64,000 bases of DNA from Deltaproteobacteria bacterium (GCA_016218915.1 JACRCQ010000025.1:62001-126000), one strand, 5' to 3'; counted from the first letter of the stretch, positions 49,857 to 59,297 are shown. The notes: generated by a model not told the origin, from the sequence alone. A program made the numbers and translations.

Positions 49857-51458
49857 TCAGATCCCTGGCTGGTACAGCGCCGAATACAGGTTCCACAGGT
49901 AGTAGCGCTGGGCCTCCGGCACCGCGCCCAGGTAGTCCTTGCACTTCTGCATCGGATCGATCTGGATGCTAAAGGCCATCCCCTTGGACGTCAGCTTCGC
50001 CGGCAGAGTCCGGACCGCACACACCGCCCGGTACAGCTGCCCGGTCATGATCTGATCGTCGGAGAGGGGGTGCTTGGCGCCTCCTTCGTCAGGCCAGCGG
50101 AACGTGTCCGTATGGATCCGATTCGCCGTCTCCAGCGCCGTCTTGCCGAAGTAGGCGTTGTCCAGCAATCCACTCGCCTTGGTCAGGTGCAGGGTGGTGG
50201 CGATCAGGTGCGCCTCGAACAGGTCCTGATTCGCGGCGTTGAAACCCACGTCATCGAGGTCCACGTACGTGATGTTGCCATTCGCGAGATTCGCGTAGAT
50301 CGAGTACATCACCCGCCACGCGACTCCCTGGTAGGTCAGGGACGCGAATCCCCCTGCAGGGATCGCTACAGGCAGCTCCAGCGCGGCATCCCCCAATCCC
50401 GCATGGAGCAACGCCTGGGCCATGGTCGCATTGGTGTTGAGCGTGTTGCGAACCGGATCCTCCACCCCCTTGTAGTGATAGTGCAGGCTCCAGGGGAACG
50501 GATCGAGGTTGGCATTGGCAAAGCGGTTCCCTCCCACCGTGTAGAGCGGGGCCACCACGTACGGGGGATTGGCTTCGAGCTTGGCGAGGATCTCGGCGTA
50601 CTGCGAGTATCCAGCCTTGAACCAGCCGTTGCCCGTCGTCTCCTGGTGGTAGTAGGCGATGCCGCGATGAAACGCCCGACGGAACCGCTCTTCGCCGCTG
50701 ATGCGATGTGCGAGCGCGAGCGTGTTGAGCGCCCAGGCGCTGGCCCAGCTGCTCGGAGACCCCTCGGGCGGACACGTTCCGTTCCCCCAGGCGTCCCAGC
50801 GTCCACGGAAGTTGTTCCACCCCAGGAACGGCTTCGTGGTCCCATCGAACGGGTCCAGGTACATCGCCCCGCCGAACTCGGTCGCGTTCGCGTGGTCAAT
50901 CACGTGATCGCCAATGTCGATCACCGCATTCCTGCAGTCCGATGCCAATGTCGGGTCAACCGGATCTCCCTCGAAGACGTGCGCGCCGTAGTAGAGTGTC
51001 TCTGCCAGCGGCCCGATCATGTGCCAGCCGTAGATCTTGCTCCAGACGGTGAGCGTCTCCTGGGTCGCACAGTCCTTGGCCGGCGGGTCCTGCACGAAGT
51101 CCTTGGCCGGATCGCCGTCGAGGTAGAGCTGGCGGTAGTCCTTCAGCATCTGGCGCGCGGACGAGGCAATGCCTCGATAGGGAAGCGGAAGCGCGAACTT
51201 CGTTTCCTGGTCGCTCTCCCAGCCAGGGACATCCACCCACGCCGCTTCGCTCGGCGTCGATTCGGGTTCCGTGGTCGTATCCGCAGAGGAAGTGTCGGGA
51301 TGCGAGCTCTCAGGGCTTCCATCCTTCGAGACCGAGCTGTCACCCCCCGCTCCTGCGACCGCCGGATTTGCTTGGACCTGCTCTGACTCGCTGCACGCGA
51401 CCCAGGTCGCAGCGACGAAGATCAAGCCCCCGGGAATCGCGGTCATGGATCTGCGCAT
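49857..51458 (-). CDS. Large lipoprotein, alpha/alpha-toroid-like, unknown
   Basis: A 533-aa lipoprotein (ATWVAC) with an Asp/Ser/Thr linker, then an all-alpha-looking domain with WGNGTCPPEGSPSSWASAWA, ISGEERFRRAFHRGIAYYHQ, WHMIGPLAETLYYGAHVFEG and DVGFNAANQDLFEAHLIATT, which recall alpha/alpha-barrel carbohydrate-active enzymes or epimerases. No catalytic residues were assigned. The start at 51458 has a GAGG about 9 nt upstream and gives a normal signal peptide; Met 51446 is an alternative. Confidence 0.7.
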   Translation of the reverse strand: MRRSMTAIPGGLIFVAATWVACSESEQVQANPAVAGAGGDSSVSKDGSPESSHPDTSSADTTTEPESTPSEAAWVDVPGWESDQETKFALPLPYRGIASSARQMLKDYRQLYLDGDPAKDFVQDPPAKDCATQETLTVWSKIYGWHMIGPLAETLYYGAHVFEGDPVDPTLASDCRNAVIDIGDHVIDHANATEFGGAMYLDPFDGTTKPFLGWNNFRGRWDAWGNGTCPPEGSPSSWASAWALNTLALAHRISGEERFRRAFHRGIAYYHQETTGNGWFKAGYSQYAEILAKLEANPPYVVAPLYTVGGNRFANANLDPFPWSLHYHYKGVEDPVRNTLNTNATMAQALLHAGLGDAALELPVAIPAGGFASLTYQGVAWRVMYSIYANLANGNITYVDLDDVGFNAANQDLFEAHLIATTLHLTKASGLLDNAYFGKTALETANRIHTDTFRWPDEGGAKHPLSDDQIMTGQLYRAVCAVRTLPAKLTSKGMAFSIQIDPMQKCKDYLGAVPEAQRYYLWNLYSALYQPGI

Positions 51459-51583
51459 GGTGGAGGTCCTCGGCAGGGAAGGGGATACGACATGATATCG
51501 TGCTGTGGAATGGACGGCTACTGCCCGGGCCAGGCGAAGCCCGTTGGCTTGCAGCGGCCGAACGCTTCCGATAGCGTGGAAGA

Positions 51584-52183
51584 ATGAGGCTGTGGAAAGC
51601 CGGGCTTGGGCTGCTCCTCTTGTCACCTTCGGCCCTTGCGCAGACGCTGCCCGCCCCCACGCCGACGTCGACCGTGCCCTCCTCGACGTCAGCGGGGCAG
51701 CCAGCGCCCACGGAGCCGCCGCCTCCTCCGCCCAACTGGCGATCGAGCGGACCGACGCAGTGGACGTTCGGGCCTTCGCTCGGGTATCTGGGCCGCCCCA
51801 ACGGCTCGCTGCTGGTCTCCGCTGATCTGACCTTGATACCCAGCCGACAGGGAACGCAGTGGGTGTCGATTGGCACGCGAGCAGCGTTTCCGTCGGACAT
51901 GAGCGCGCTGTGGCTCCCGTACACCGAGGTTGGCCTCTATGCGCTCGCCAATCTTGGAGCAGGACTCACGGTCGCAGCCGGCGGCGGGCAGAAAACCACT
52001 GCGCTTCCGCATCTTTTCGTAGGGGTCCCCTTCGGTCAGGTCGAGGGGACCGCATGGTTCATCGAGCCGTACTACCGCCCCAGCTTCGGCACGCTTCTCG
52101 GGCAGAGCGGCGCGCATCATGAGCTGGGTGTGCTGTTCAAGTTCGGCTATCTGGCACCGCGGCACTTCCGGCTGTGCTGCTGA
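51584..52183 (+). CDS. Predicted outer-membrane protein
   Basis: A 199-aa exported protein: signal (LGLLLLSPSALAQ), a Pro-rich linker with PPPPPP, then a beta-barrel-like pattern (TFGPSLGYLGRPNGSLLVSA, TEVGLYALANLGAGLTVAAG) ending HHELGVLFKFGYLAPRHF. The aromatic-alternating strands suggest an eight-stranded barrel. Divergent from the alpha/alpha lipoprotein gene. Function unknown. Confidence 0.6.
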   Translation: MRLWKAGLGLLLLSPSALAQTLPAPTPTSTVPSSTSAGQPAPTEPPPPPPNWRSSGPTQWTFGPSLGYLGRPNGSLLVSADLTLIPSRQGTQWVSIGTRAAFPSDMSALWLPYTEVGLYALANLGAGLTVAAGGGQKTTALPHLFVGVPFGQVEGTAWFIEPYYRPSFGTLLGQSGAHHELGVLFKFGYLAPRHFRLCC

Positions 52184-52222
52184 CCGGGAAGGGCGCGGCG
52201 CCGCATCGAGGCCATTGCACTG

Positions 52223-53218
52223 CTATCGAGCGTCCAGCACCGCTGCCCCGCGAATCGCACCTGCCTTGACTCGAATCAGCGCTTCATTCGCATCTTCGAG
52301 CGAGAAGCGCTCGGTGTCCGCCCGCACCGGGATCTCCGCTGCCAAGGCGAGGAATTCCCGCGCATCCTGCCGCGTGAAGTTTGCCACGCTCCGCACCGCC
52401 TTCTCCCAGTAGATCTGCTCGTAGCGAAGCGCTGGCAGGTCGGTCATGTGGATCGCATTGACCGCCACGGTCCCGCCCCGATCCAGAAGATCGAGCGCGC
52501 GCCCGATCAGCTCCCCAGCCGGCGCAAAGGTGATCGCTGCATCGAGCAGCACCCCGGGATCGTCGTCCATCCACCCAGCCCATCGCGCGCCCTTTTCCAG
52601 CGCAAGCTTCCTGTGGCTCTCCTTGCGATCAAAGGCAAACACCTCGCATCCCCAGTGCAAGGCCACCTGGATCGCGAGATGGGCGGATGCGCCGAAGCCG
52701 ACCAGCCCTAGCCTCCCTCCAGGACGGATTCCGCTGAGCTTCAGCGACCGATAGCCGATGATCCCCGCACACAGCAGGGGCGCGGCGTCCACAGGCGACA
52801 GCGCGTCAGGCAATGGATAGACGAACCTCTCGTCCGCCACCATGCGCTGCGCATAGCCGCCGTCCACATCGCGGCCCGTGAATCGCGCCCTCGCACAGAG
52901 ATTCTCCTTCCCCGCCCTGCAATGGGAACAACTGCCGCACGCGGAGTGGAGCCACCCGATCCCCACCCTGGCGCCGCGCTGCACCGAGGGGACACCAGGA
53001 CCGGTCTCCAGGACCGTGCCGACCACCTGATGGCCCGGTATGATCGGCAGGGCTGCGCTGACCTCCCCTTCCACGATGTGAAGATCGGTCCTGCACACGC
53101 CGCACGCTTCCACTTGCACGAGGACCTGTCCGGCACCGGGCGCAGGCTCCTTCGCCTCGAAAGGCTCGAGCGGCCGACTGTCCGCCGCTCCTGTCTTCGC
53201 CAGCGTCATGCTCTTCAT
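52223..53218 (-). CDS. Zinc-dependent alcohol dehydrogenase
   Basis: A 331-aa cytoplasmic medium-chain dehydrogenase. Catalytic zinc ligands: the first in ACGVCRTDLH (C42 with T44), then the His-Glu region near PGHQVVG, and a third Cys. Structural zinc: CGSCSHCRAGKENLC. The nucleotide-binding motif is GLVGFGASAHLAIQVA. It resembles the AdhA/AdhP-type zinc alcohol dehydrogenases that reduce aldehydes with NAD(P)H. The start at 53218 is the Met before MTLAKTG; the upstream frame is shadow. The neighbouring genes encode lipoproteins, so no pathway is visible. Confidence 0.9.
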   Translation of the reverse strand: MKSMTLAKTGAADSRPLEPFEAKEPAPGAGQVLVQVEACGVCRTDLHIVEGEVSAALPIIPGHQVVGTVLETGPGVPSVQRGARVGIGWLHSACGSCSHCRAGKENLCARARFTGRDVDGGYAQRMVADERFVYPLPDALSPVDAAPLLCAGIIGYRSLKLSGIRPGGRLGLVGFGASAHLAIQVALHWGCEVFAFDRKESHRKLALEKGARWAGWMDDDPGVLLDAAITFAPAGELIGRALDLLDRGGTVAVNAIHMTDLPALRYEQIYWEKAVRSVANFTRQDAREFLALAAEIPVRADTERFSLEDANEALIRVKAGAIRGAAVLDAR

Positions 53219-53243
53219 GGATCGAATTCTTAGCGCCCCTCGC

Positions 53244-54383
53244 TCAGGGCTGCCAGCGCTTGCCAAGGGCGGTGAACGCATCGCGCAGCAGCGCCAGCTG
53301 CGCGCAGTGGTCAGCCTTGTCGTTGCCTGCATATCCCCGCACGTGAAAGCTGCCGGCCGTGAAGAACTCGACCATCTCCAGCCCCAACGCGTCCTTGCGA
53401 TGGACCGCTTGCGGCTGACCGCCCACGGCTGCGATCAGGTGATGGGCCGTCTCCGTCGTCGAGGCGAAGTCCGGCGGGTCGATCGACGAGTGCGTGACGA
53501 GCATGAATCGCTCGCCTGCGACCGCGCGGCGTGCGTAGTCCACGAACGGTTGAAGCGAGCGATCAAGGCTCTCTGCCAGACGTGGCGCATGCAATCCATC
53601 GATCAGCACCATGGCGTCGAGACGGCCTGCCTCGGGTTGGCCAAGCAGCGCCGAGATGCCTGTGAATCCAGCGCTCCACGCGCTGACAGCGATGTGTCCG
53701 ACGTGCGCCGGCCTGCCGCGGCTCTTGCTGAGCGCGCCCTCGATCTGCAGCACGATCGAGTTGAAAAGCCCTGATCCAGCGAAGAGCGCGCCGTAGGCTT
53801 CGCTCGGGTCCAGGGTCAACGTGTAGAGCACGAGCTTCTGTCCGCTGTGCACGAGCTCCCGAAGCACAGGTGCATCGCCGTGGAAGTGCATCACCAGGTC
53901 GAAGCGGCCAGCAGCGTCGATCGCGCTTTCACGCGGTGCGACGAATCGTCCCTTGCTCAATGACGTCCAGCCGTCGAACGCGCTCGTGTCCACCTCCTGC
54001 GTCGAACATGGGCTGATCCCACCGCGATCGGCGCTCGAAAGCGAGGACTGGAATCCAGGACGCGCTGTCACCCAGCTCGTATGCGTGCCCCTGGGAGATG
54101 AGTCGTATTCGATCGGCCGGTCCGGGTTCAACGGATCGAACAACGTGGTGGGCACTGCCGCAGCCACGGACACCGTTTCAGCCGGCGCTGGAGTCGGGCG
54201 CACTCTGGGTTCCGCCTGACAGCCGAGCGCCAGGCCGAGGCCGAGCGTGCCCGCTGTAAGTGCGGCCAGCACCGTGCCGCGCACCGAGAGGCCAAAGGGT
54301 CGACTGATTGATTCAAGCGTTCTTCGAGACAGAGCTGGGTCCACGCTGTCCCAGCTGCATTCGGCGTACCGCATGCTTCGCAC
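53244..54383 (-). CDS. Alpha/beta-hydrolase-like lipoprotein
   Basis: A 379-aa exported protein (LGLALGC lipobox) with a probable alpha/beta-hydrolase core: strand RFDLVMHFHGD followed by an oxyanion-type HGD, the nucleophile elbow VSAWSAGFTGISALLG (A-x-S-A-G, a GxSxG variant), LDAMVLIDGLHAP with the acid Asp, and a C-terminal FHVRGYAGNDKADHCAQL with the candidate His. Esterase or lipase activity is likely but inferred. The alternative start at 54374 removes three residues. It lies 25 bp upstream of the alcohol-dehydrogenase start. Confidence 0.72.
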   Translation of the reverse strand: MRSMRYAECSWDSVDPALSRRTLESISRPFGLSVRGTVLAALTAGTLGLGLALGCQAEPRVRPTPAPAETVSVAAAVPTTLFDPLNPDRPIEYDSSPRGTHTSWVTARPGFQSSLSSADRGGISPCSTQEVDTSAFDGWTSLSKGRFVAPRESAIDAAGRFDLVMHFHGDAPVLRELVHSGQKLVLYTLTLDPSEAYGALFAGSGLFNSIVLQIEGALSKSRGRPAHVGHIAVSAWSAGFTGISALLGQPEAGRLDAMVLIDGLHAPRLAESLDRSLQPFVDYARRAVAGERFMLVTHSSIDPPDFASTTETAHHLIAAVGGQPQAVHRKDALGLEMVEFFTAGSFHVRGYAGNDKADHCAQLALLRDAFTALGKRWQP

Positions 54384-54478
54384 GCCCAGGCATTGCCTCG
54401 CTCGTCAGCGCTCTTCCTTCGTCTGCATCGAATTGATGGATGCGTCAGGTCATCTCGATGGAGTGCTTGGCCGCAAGG

Positions 54479-55807
54479 TCACGGCAGACAGCAAAGCTGG
54501 ATCGGTCCGGTCGGATCCACCTGCCCTGTCGGCGAGGCGCTGCCGCTCGCAGGGCATGACCCCGAGTTGTGGGTCACCGGAACCATGGCCGTGGCGCTGC
54601 CGGCCGGATTGAAGTTCACCGACGTGCAGTAGTTCTCGATGGCGCTCCCAACCGGAAGCGTGCTGCAATTGTAGTTGTTCCAGAACAGCTGGACCGGGCA
54701 CGGGGTCGACATGCACTCGCACGTTGCGCCTTGCTCCTGTCCGCACTGGCACCCGGTTGCAGTGCAACCCCTGTGATCCACACCGTTGCCGTCGTAGTAC
54801 GTGGTGAGCGCAGTGTACGGCGACTTGCATGCCATGCCGGTCCGGTAGCACAGCCCCTGGCTCCCCTGGATCCTGGGTATGCAGATCTCTGCAGACGACA
54901 CGCACTTGCCGGCCTGGAGCGTATTGAACTGGCACATGCGATGCTTCTGCTCCCAGGACCAGGGCGTGACTTGCGCCACGGCAGCCTTGGGCGCGCACGT
55001 GCCGGCGATCACCTGCTCCGGTGTCTTCATGCAGGCGTTGTAGGTGCTGAGGTAGCCAACGCTCTTGCAGCTCGAGCCGAGCAGGGTCGTCGTCGATGAA
55101 GGCGTGCCGGTGCAGCTCTTGTTGCCCCAGCAGCTTATCTCCGAGGAGCACCCTCCGCCCGTGGGAGAGTCGCAGCTGCACGCGCAATCAGCCGGGGGCT
55201 CCACGAGGTCTGCCTTGTCATACAAGGGAACCGCGGTCTGGAAGCCCGCCGGGCAGTCGGCTGAAGGATCCGCGTCCACGCGCCCTATCCGATATTGGCT
55301 CGTGCTCCATCCTCCGACCGGGGAAGGCACGCATTCGTAATCGGCCTGGCACTTGGGATCTGCACAGTCAATCAGCCCGTCTCCATTGTCGTCGGTGGAG
55401 TTGAGACAGTCCTCAGGCCCGATCGCGCCGCCTGCGCCTGCCTGGCCCGCTGCGCCTCCCTGGCCCGCTGCGCCTCCCTGCCCCGCTGCGCTTCCTGCGC
55501 TGCCCGCTTGTCCCCCAGCTCCGGACTGCCCACCGCTCGATGGCTGCCCTGCGCTGCCCGCTTGTCCGCCCGTACCCGACGCGCCCGCTGGCCCGCCGCC
55601 TGTACCTGCTGTGCCGCCTGTGCCCGCAGCGTGGGTCCCGCCAGCGCCCGCTTGGGAGCTGTCGCCAGACGCGTCGAGCTGGCTGCCGCCTGTGTTCGCA
55701 GCAGCCGGACCGCCCGAGATCTCATCGTTGCTGCCGCAAGCGACAACGAGCGCGACCAGCGGCACCAGGACCAGGGGTCGGAGTGTTCTTCTCATGCTCA
55801 TGGCCAT
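54479..55807 (-). CDS. Cys-rich lipoprotein with Gly/Ala linker
   Basis: A 442-aa lipoprotein (ALVVAC). A long low-complexity linker follows (AGGTHAAGTGGTAGTGGGPA then GGAAGQGGAAGQAGAGGA), then a short calcium-loop-like CLNSTDDNGDGLIDCADPKC similar to the repeat units of the first lipoprotein. The rest is Cys-rich with CACSCDSPTGGGC, SCWGNKSC, CTATGCQCGQEQGATCECMS and a terminal LCCLP. Extracellular, disulfide-rich. Function unknown. Among the three Met candidates (55807, 55801, 55795) the first has a GAGGG upstream. Confidence 0.75.
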   Translation of the reverse strand: MAMSMRRTLRPLVLVPLVALVVACGSNDEISGGPAAANTGGSQLDASGDSSQAGAGGTHAAGTGGTAGTGGGPAGASGTGGQAGSAGQPSSGGQSGAGGQAGSAGSAAGQGGAAGQGGAAGQAGAGGAIGPEDCLNSTDDNGDGLIDCADPKCQADYECVPSPVGGWSTSQYRIGRVDADPSADCPAGFQTAVPLYDKADLVEPPADCACSCDSPTGGGCSSEISCWGNKSCTGTPSSTTTLLGSSCKSVGYLSTYNACMKTPEQVIAGTCAPKAAVAQVTPWSWEQKHRMCQFNTLQAGKCVSSAEICIPRIQGSQGLCYRTGMACKSPYTALTTYYDGNGVDHRGCTATGCQCGQEQGATCECMSTPCPVQLFWNNYNCSTLPVGSAIENYCTSVNFNPAGSATAMVPVTHNSGSCPASGSASPTGQVDPTGPIQLCCLP

Positions 55808-55868
55808 GGTTGGGATCCCTCGCGCCGATCTACGTTGCGGACAGCAGGAACCTCCCTTGATGCTTCTC

Positions 55869-56987
55869 TCAAGGGTCATGCCCTCCCATCAACCCGTCGA
55901 TGATCGCGAATCGGTTCTTGAATCGGGCTCGCGTCGCCGGGTCGCCTGCCCCGCCCCCCAGGTACAGCACGTACGTCTCCGCAAAATCCTCTCGTTGGTT
56001 GGTGAGCCCGTAGCGCGACACCGCTCTGCGGTCAGCCTCGATCGCCGCGTCCCAGCCGGTCCAGAATCGATCCCCCCGCGCCGATGACACCACGTGCCCG
56101 AACTCGTGAGCCGCCGTTTCGTTGAGCTCCTCCTGGGACACGTACTTTCCTTCCCCTCTCAGGAACAGGCTGACCCGCGTTCCGGCATGGTTCGTCACGG
56201 CCGCAATGGTGGAACGCAAGGGGTGCTGCCCTGGATCGATGACGATCTCCCGGATCATCGCAAGGTGCCGAACCGGGATGTTCGATAGCGCCCCGTCGAT
56301 TCGCTCGACAAAGGACCAGTCGTCGCGGAACACCTCCTCCGCAGACACCAGGCTCATCGTGATCCCCCGGAACACCAGGGTGAGCCGGAGCGCAGGCGCG
56401 CTGACCCCAGACTCGAACACGAACTGCCCCATCGGCCGGGCGAGCTTGTACTCACCCTGCGCCATACCCAGCCCCGCAGGAGGCGTCAGCGGCTCGACCG
56501 TCTTCGGATGGAAGGGAAGATTGAGCTCCTCCTCGCTGTCGCGCGTGAGCTTCCAGCCGGACTTGCCCTTCTCGAAGTACAGGGTCAGATATTGCCGCTT
56601 GCCGATGGTCCGCTGGTAGGCCGCATCATCGCACGTGAACACGCGGGACAGGGTGTTGGCCGTGGACGGATCGAATCCCACGCGGCTCAACAGCACGAAG
56701 GCGGCCAGGGGGGGAAGCGATCGGAGAAGATCGCGAACTCTGCGCTGAGCATCGCGGTCCCACGGCCCTGATCCCAATTCCGCGGACAGCTGCTCGACGA
56801 TTCGCCGTGCTGGCGCGAGCTCCGCGTCCATCGCCGCCTGCTCCAGCAGCAGGCTTTCGGACACAGCTTCCCTCAGGCTCTCGATCGCTCTGCCGATCAC
56901 TGCATCTGCGGGCTTTGGCGGCGGCGAGCAGCCTGCGGCCCACCCGAGCAGGCAGACGAATGTCGGCAGCCAACGCATCCACGGCAA
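55869..56987 (-). CDS. Zinc metallopeptidase lipoprotein (anthrax-lethal-factor-like core)
   Basis: A 372-aa lipoprotein (LGWAAGC). An N-terminal helical region (25-110) precedes beta-rich residues 115-260. The zinc site is TAAHEFGHVVSSARGDRF (HExxH), followed by the downstream Glu-bearing helix REDFAETYVLYL. This HExxH...DFAE spacing is that of the M34/ATLF-like peptidases and their bacterial secreted homologs. The metal and catalytic residues are all present. The substrate is unknown. An alternative start at 56978 removes three residues. It overlaps nothing and is upstream of the Cys-rich lipoprotein gene on the same strand. Confidence 0.82.
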   Translation of the reverse strand: MPWMRWLPTFVCLLGWAAGCSPPPKPADAVIGRAIESLREAVSESLLLEQAAMDAELAPARRIVEQLSAELGSGPWDRDAQRRVRDLLRSLPPLAAFVLLSRVGFDPSTANTLSRVFTCDDAAYQRTIGKRQYLTLYFEKGKSGWKLTRDSEEELNLPFHPKTVEPLTPPAGLGMAQGEYKLARPMGQFVFESGVSAPALRLTLVFRGITMSLVSAEEVFRDDWSFVERIDGALSNIPVRHLAMIREIVIDPGQHPLRSTIAAVTNHAGTRVSLFLRGEGKYVSQEELNETAAHEFGHVVSSARGDRFWTGWDAAIEADRRAVSRYGLTNQREDFAETYVLYLGGGAGDPATRARFKNRFAIIDGLMGGHDP

Positions 56988-57087
56988 TCATGTCACCGCG
57001 TGCCGCAAGTTCAAGGCCGCTGGCATGGATGCAGCGATCGCACTTGACAGGGCAGCCATGCTCGCGACTACTCGGTAGGAGCGCTCC

Positions 57088-58155
57088 ATGACGACCTGGA
57101 AGTCGCAGCTCAACCATGATCCCGTTCAGCCGCTCCTGCGCGGCGGCTTTGCTGCCATCTCCCTCTTCGCACGCAGGGACCTGCTGAGCGAGCCAGCAGG
57201 CGCGATCGAGCAGCTGTGGGACTTGCCCGAGGTCCTGAGGATTGTGCGAAAGCAGCGGCCCGACGGATCCTGGAAGCCTGCAGCCGGCAAGCAGGACAAG
57301 TGCCCGGGGGTCAAGTACCCCCTGATCGAGACGTGGCGGAACCTGCGACACCTGGTGGATCAGTACGAGCTGGACCATCGGCACCCTGCGGTCCACAAAG
57401 CCTGCGAGTACGTCTTGTCGTGCCAGACCGCTGAGGGCGACATCCGCGGAATCCTCGCGAACCAGTACGCGCCCTACTACACGGGAGCGTTGCTGTACCT
57501 GCTGATCAAGGCCGGGTACGGCGATGACCCGAGGATCGAGCGGGGAATGCGTTGGCTCCTGGAGGTCCGTCAGGCCGATGGCGGCTGGGTGATCGGAAGC
57601 CCGGGCATGCTGGGCCTGGGCAAGCTCTCCGCGCGCGAGATGAATGACTTGACCTCGAACGGGAAGCGGGAGACCGCGAAGGCCTTTGATCCGTCGCAGC
57701 CCTTCTCTGCCGCTGGCACGGGCATGGCCTTGCGAGCATTCGCGATCAGCCCGCGCTATCGCAAGTCCCCGCAAGCATCGGCCGCGGCCCGGCTGCTCAA
57801 GTCCAAGCTCCTGCGCGAAGACAACTGGAGCTCGTACCAGCACCCGGACAACTGGGTCCGGTTCCAGTTCCCCTTCTGGTGGACCCAGCTGGTCTCTGCA
57901 CTGGACACGCTGTCGCTGATGGGCTGGTCCGCACAGGATTCCGATGTCCGACGCGGCGTCGATTGGCTCGTTGCTCACCAGCAGCCCGACGGCCTGTGGA
58001 AGACTTCCTATTCGAGGATCCACAAGAGCAGCGGCGGCGCAGAGAAGGTGGAGCTACGGCAGTGGATCACGCTGGCGATCTGCCGTGTGCTCAGGAGGCT
58101 GTCCGCAAGCGACGGAGCGGGCACGAGCGCAGGCGCGCCTCCGCAACCCTTGTGA
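57088..58155 (+). CDS. Terpene-cyclase-fold (squalene-cyclase-like) protein
   Basis: A 355-aa soluble protein built of prenyltransferase/squalene-oxidase repeats forming an alpha-alpha toroid. Repeats are visible as RKQRPDGSWKPAAGKQD, CQTAEGDIRGILANQYAP, VRQADGGWVIGSP and AHQQPDGLWKTSYSRIH, i.e. the QxxDGxW motif. The length is about half that of full squalene-hopene cyclases and the catalytic DxDD motif is not seen. It may instead be a degradation- or binding-type toroid protein. TAGGAG lies 8 nt upstream of the ATG. Confidence 0.8.
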   Translation: MTTWKSQLNHDPVQPLLRGGFAAISLFARRDLLSEPAGAIEQLWDLPEVLRIVRKQRPDGSWKPAAGKQDKCPGVKYPLIETWRNLRHLVDQYELDHRHPAVHKACEYVLSCQTAEGDIRGILANQYAPYYTGALLYLLIKAGYGDDPRIERGMRWLLEVRQADGGWVIGSPGMLGLGKLSAREMNDLTSNGKRETAKAFDPSQPFSAAGTGMALRAFAISPRYRKSPQASAAARLLKSKLLREDNWSSYQHPDNWVRFQFPFWWTQLVSALDTLSLMGWSAQDSDVRRGVDWLVAHQQPDGLWKTSYSRIHKSSGGAEKVELRQWITLAICRVLRRLSASDGAGTSAGAPPQPL

Positions 58156-58286
58156 GGCTGGATTGTGCGAAGCGGTCGCCACGAGCCCGGGAGCATTGGC
58201 GATCCCAACAGCCGAGCCGAGGGGCCACAAGAGATCGACGCCAGGGCACTTGATATCGGGCGTAGACTGGGTCAGCCTCCCTGACG

Positions 58287-59051
58287 ATGCGTCGCTGCTC
58301 CTGGATGCCACTGCTCCTCTTGTTCGGCGGGTGCGGTCCGTGCGCCGAGCCGGCCCCTGCCTCCTCGTCCGCACCGGCTGCGACGTCGGCCGTTGCGACG
58401 TCGGACGCTTCGAGCCTGCCTCCTGCCGCATCCAGCGTCCCTTCCACCGCATCGAGCGCAGACCCCGAGTTGCAGGATGAGTTCGGAAAACACAGCGCAG
58501 CCGCGCTCGTCTCAGAGTGCATCGAACGCTCGTGGCTGGGGTACACGTGCAACAACGCCTATGCGGCCGCTGTGCGGCGGTTTCCGTCGGACGCCTCAGT
58601 GATCCGGAGCTTGATGCGCCTGGCAGTGCGCGTGGACGCGGGCAAGCCGCTCGGCGGCGAAGCCGAGGTCACGAGCTTCTGCCTGCCGGAAAAGGGAGAG
58701 GGTGGAGCCTACGCGTGCCTCTACCTTGCAGAAGGAAACACGAGCCCGCGAGGCAAGGCCGCCCACGCCCTGGCATGCAAGGGAGCACCGCCCGAAGGTC
58801 AAGTGCCGATCGCCGGCGGAAGTGCCGCCTGCGATGGCGACAAGCCCGTACGGATCCTGGCGCTGCCCAAGGCCGAAGCGCTGGAGGTGAAGCGGTGTCT
58901 GGCCTGCGGGCACGACCCTTCCCTGTCCATGCGCGAGCTGTCAGGTCTGGCCAGCGCGAAAGCGTGCGCGGCCCTGCGAAAGCGCCTGGGCGCAGCGGAA
59001 GCCGCCTTCGTTGACAAGTCGATTGCACCGCTGTGTCCGCCAGGATCGTGA
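58287..59051 (+). CDS. Lipoprotein of unknown function
   Basis: A 254-aa predicted lipoprotein (LLFGGC) with a Ser/Ala/Pro linker to about 60. The body has Cys at SECIERSWLGYTCNNAYAA, SFCLP, YACLYLA, ACKG, ACDGDKP, RCLACG and ACAALRKR, which may pair outside the cell. No domain recognised. The preceding 130 bp is a plausible promoter region with nothing striking. Confidence 0.65.
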   Translation: MRRCSWMPLLLLFGGCGPCAEPAPASSSAPAATSAVATSDASSLPPAASSVPSTASSADPELQDEFGKHSAAALVSECIERSWLGYTCNNAYAAAVRRFPSDASVIRSLMRLAVRVDAGKPLGGEAEVTSFCLPEKGEGGAYACLYLAEGNTSPRGKAAHALACKGAPPEGQVPIAGGSAACDGDKPVRILALPKAEALEVKRCLACGHDPSLSMRELSGLASAKACAALRKRLGAAEAAFVDKSIAPLCPPGS

Positions 59052-59297
59052 CCGCAGTAGCTCTGCTGCGCAGAAGCAACTCGTCGATCAGCTACGGCGC
59101 GCACGCGTTGCGGTTCATGGGGTGTCTACCCTCGATCGGCAGGATCGATTCCCGCCCGTGGAAGGCGATCACTTGTCGAGTGCCATGCTCGACCTTCCCG
59201 CCCTGTCGATGGGTGCCGCGGAAACGAAAAAAAGTCGATATTAAGCGGCATTCGCCGCTCGATTGAGGTACGAAGGCCGCCGCAGATCGAGACCAGG
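59052..59297. promoter_or_regulatory. Upstream region of the FHA-sigma-54 gene
   Basis: Contains AAAAAAAG, a GATATTA stretch, and a GCGGC-ATTC-GCCGC hairpin at about 59239-59259, immediately upstream of the activator gene. The hairpin and A-run would suit a minus-strand terminator, but no minus-strand gene lies upstream of it. A promoter or leader role for the plus-strand gene is more likely. No sigma-54 -24/-12 box was found with confidence. Confidence 0.3.

Noticed and set aside
49596-51386. 596-codon plus-strand frame opposite the alpha/alpha lipoprotein
   Set aside because: Lies antisense to a gene with a signal peptide and a coherent protein pattern; the frame itself is Arg/His/Gly-rich without motifs.
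59222-59260. Possible rho-independent terminator (hairpin plus A-run)
   Set aside because: The orientation would terminate minus-strand transcripts, but no minus-strand gene lies upstream of it, and the stem is only five to six base pairs.
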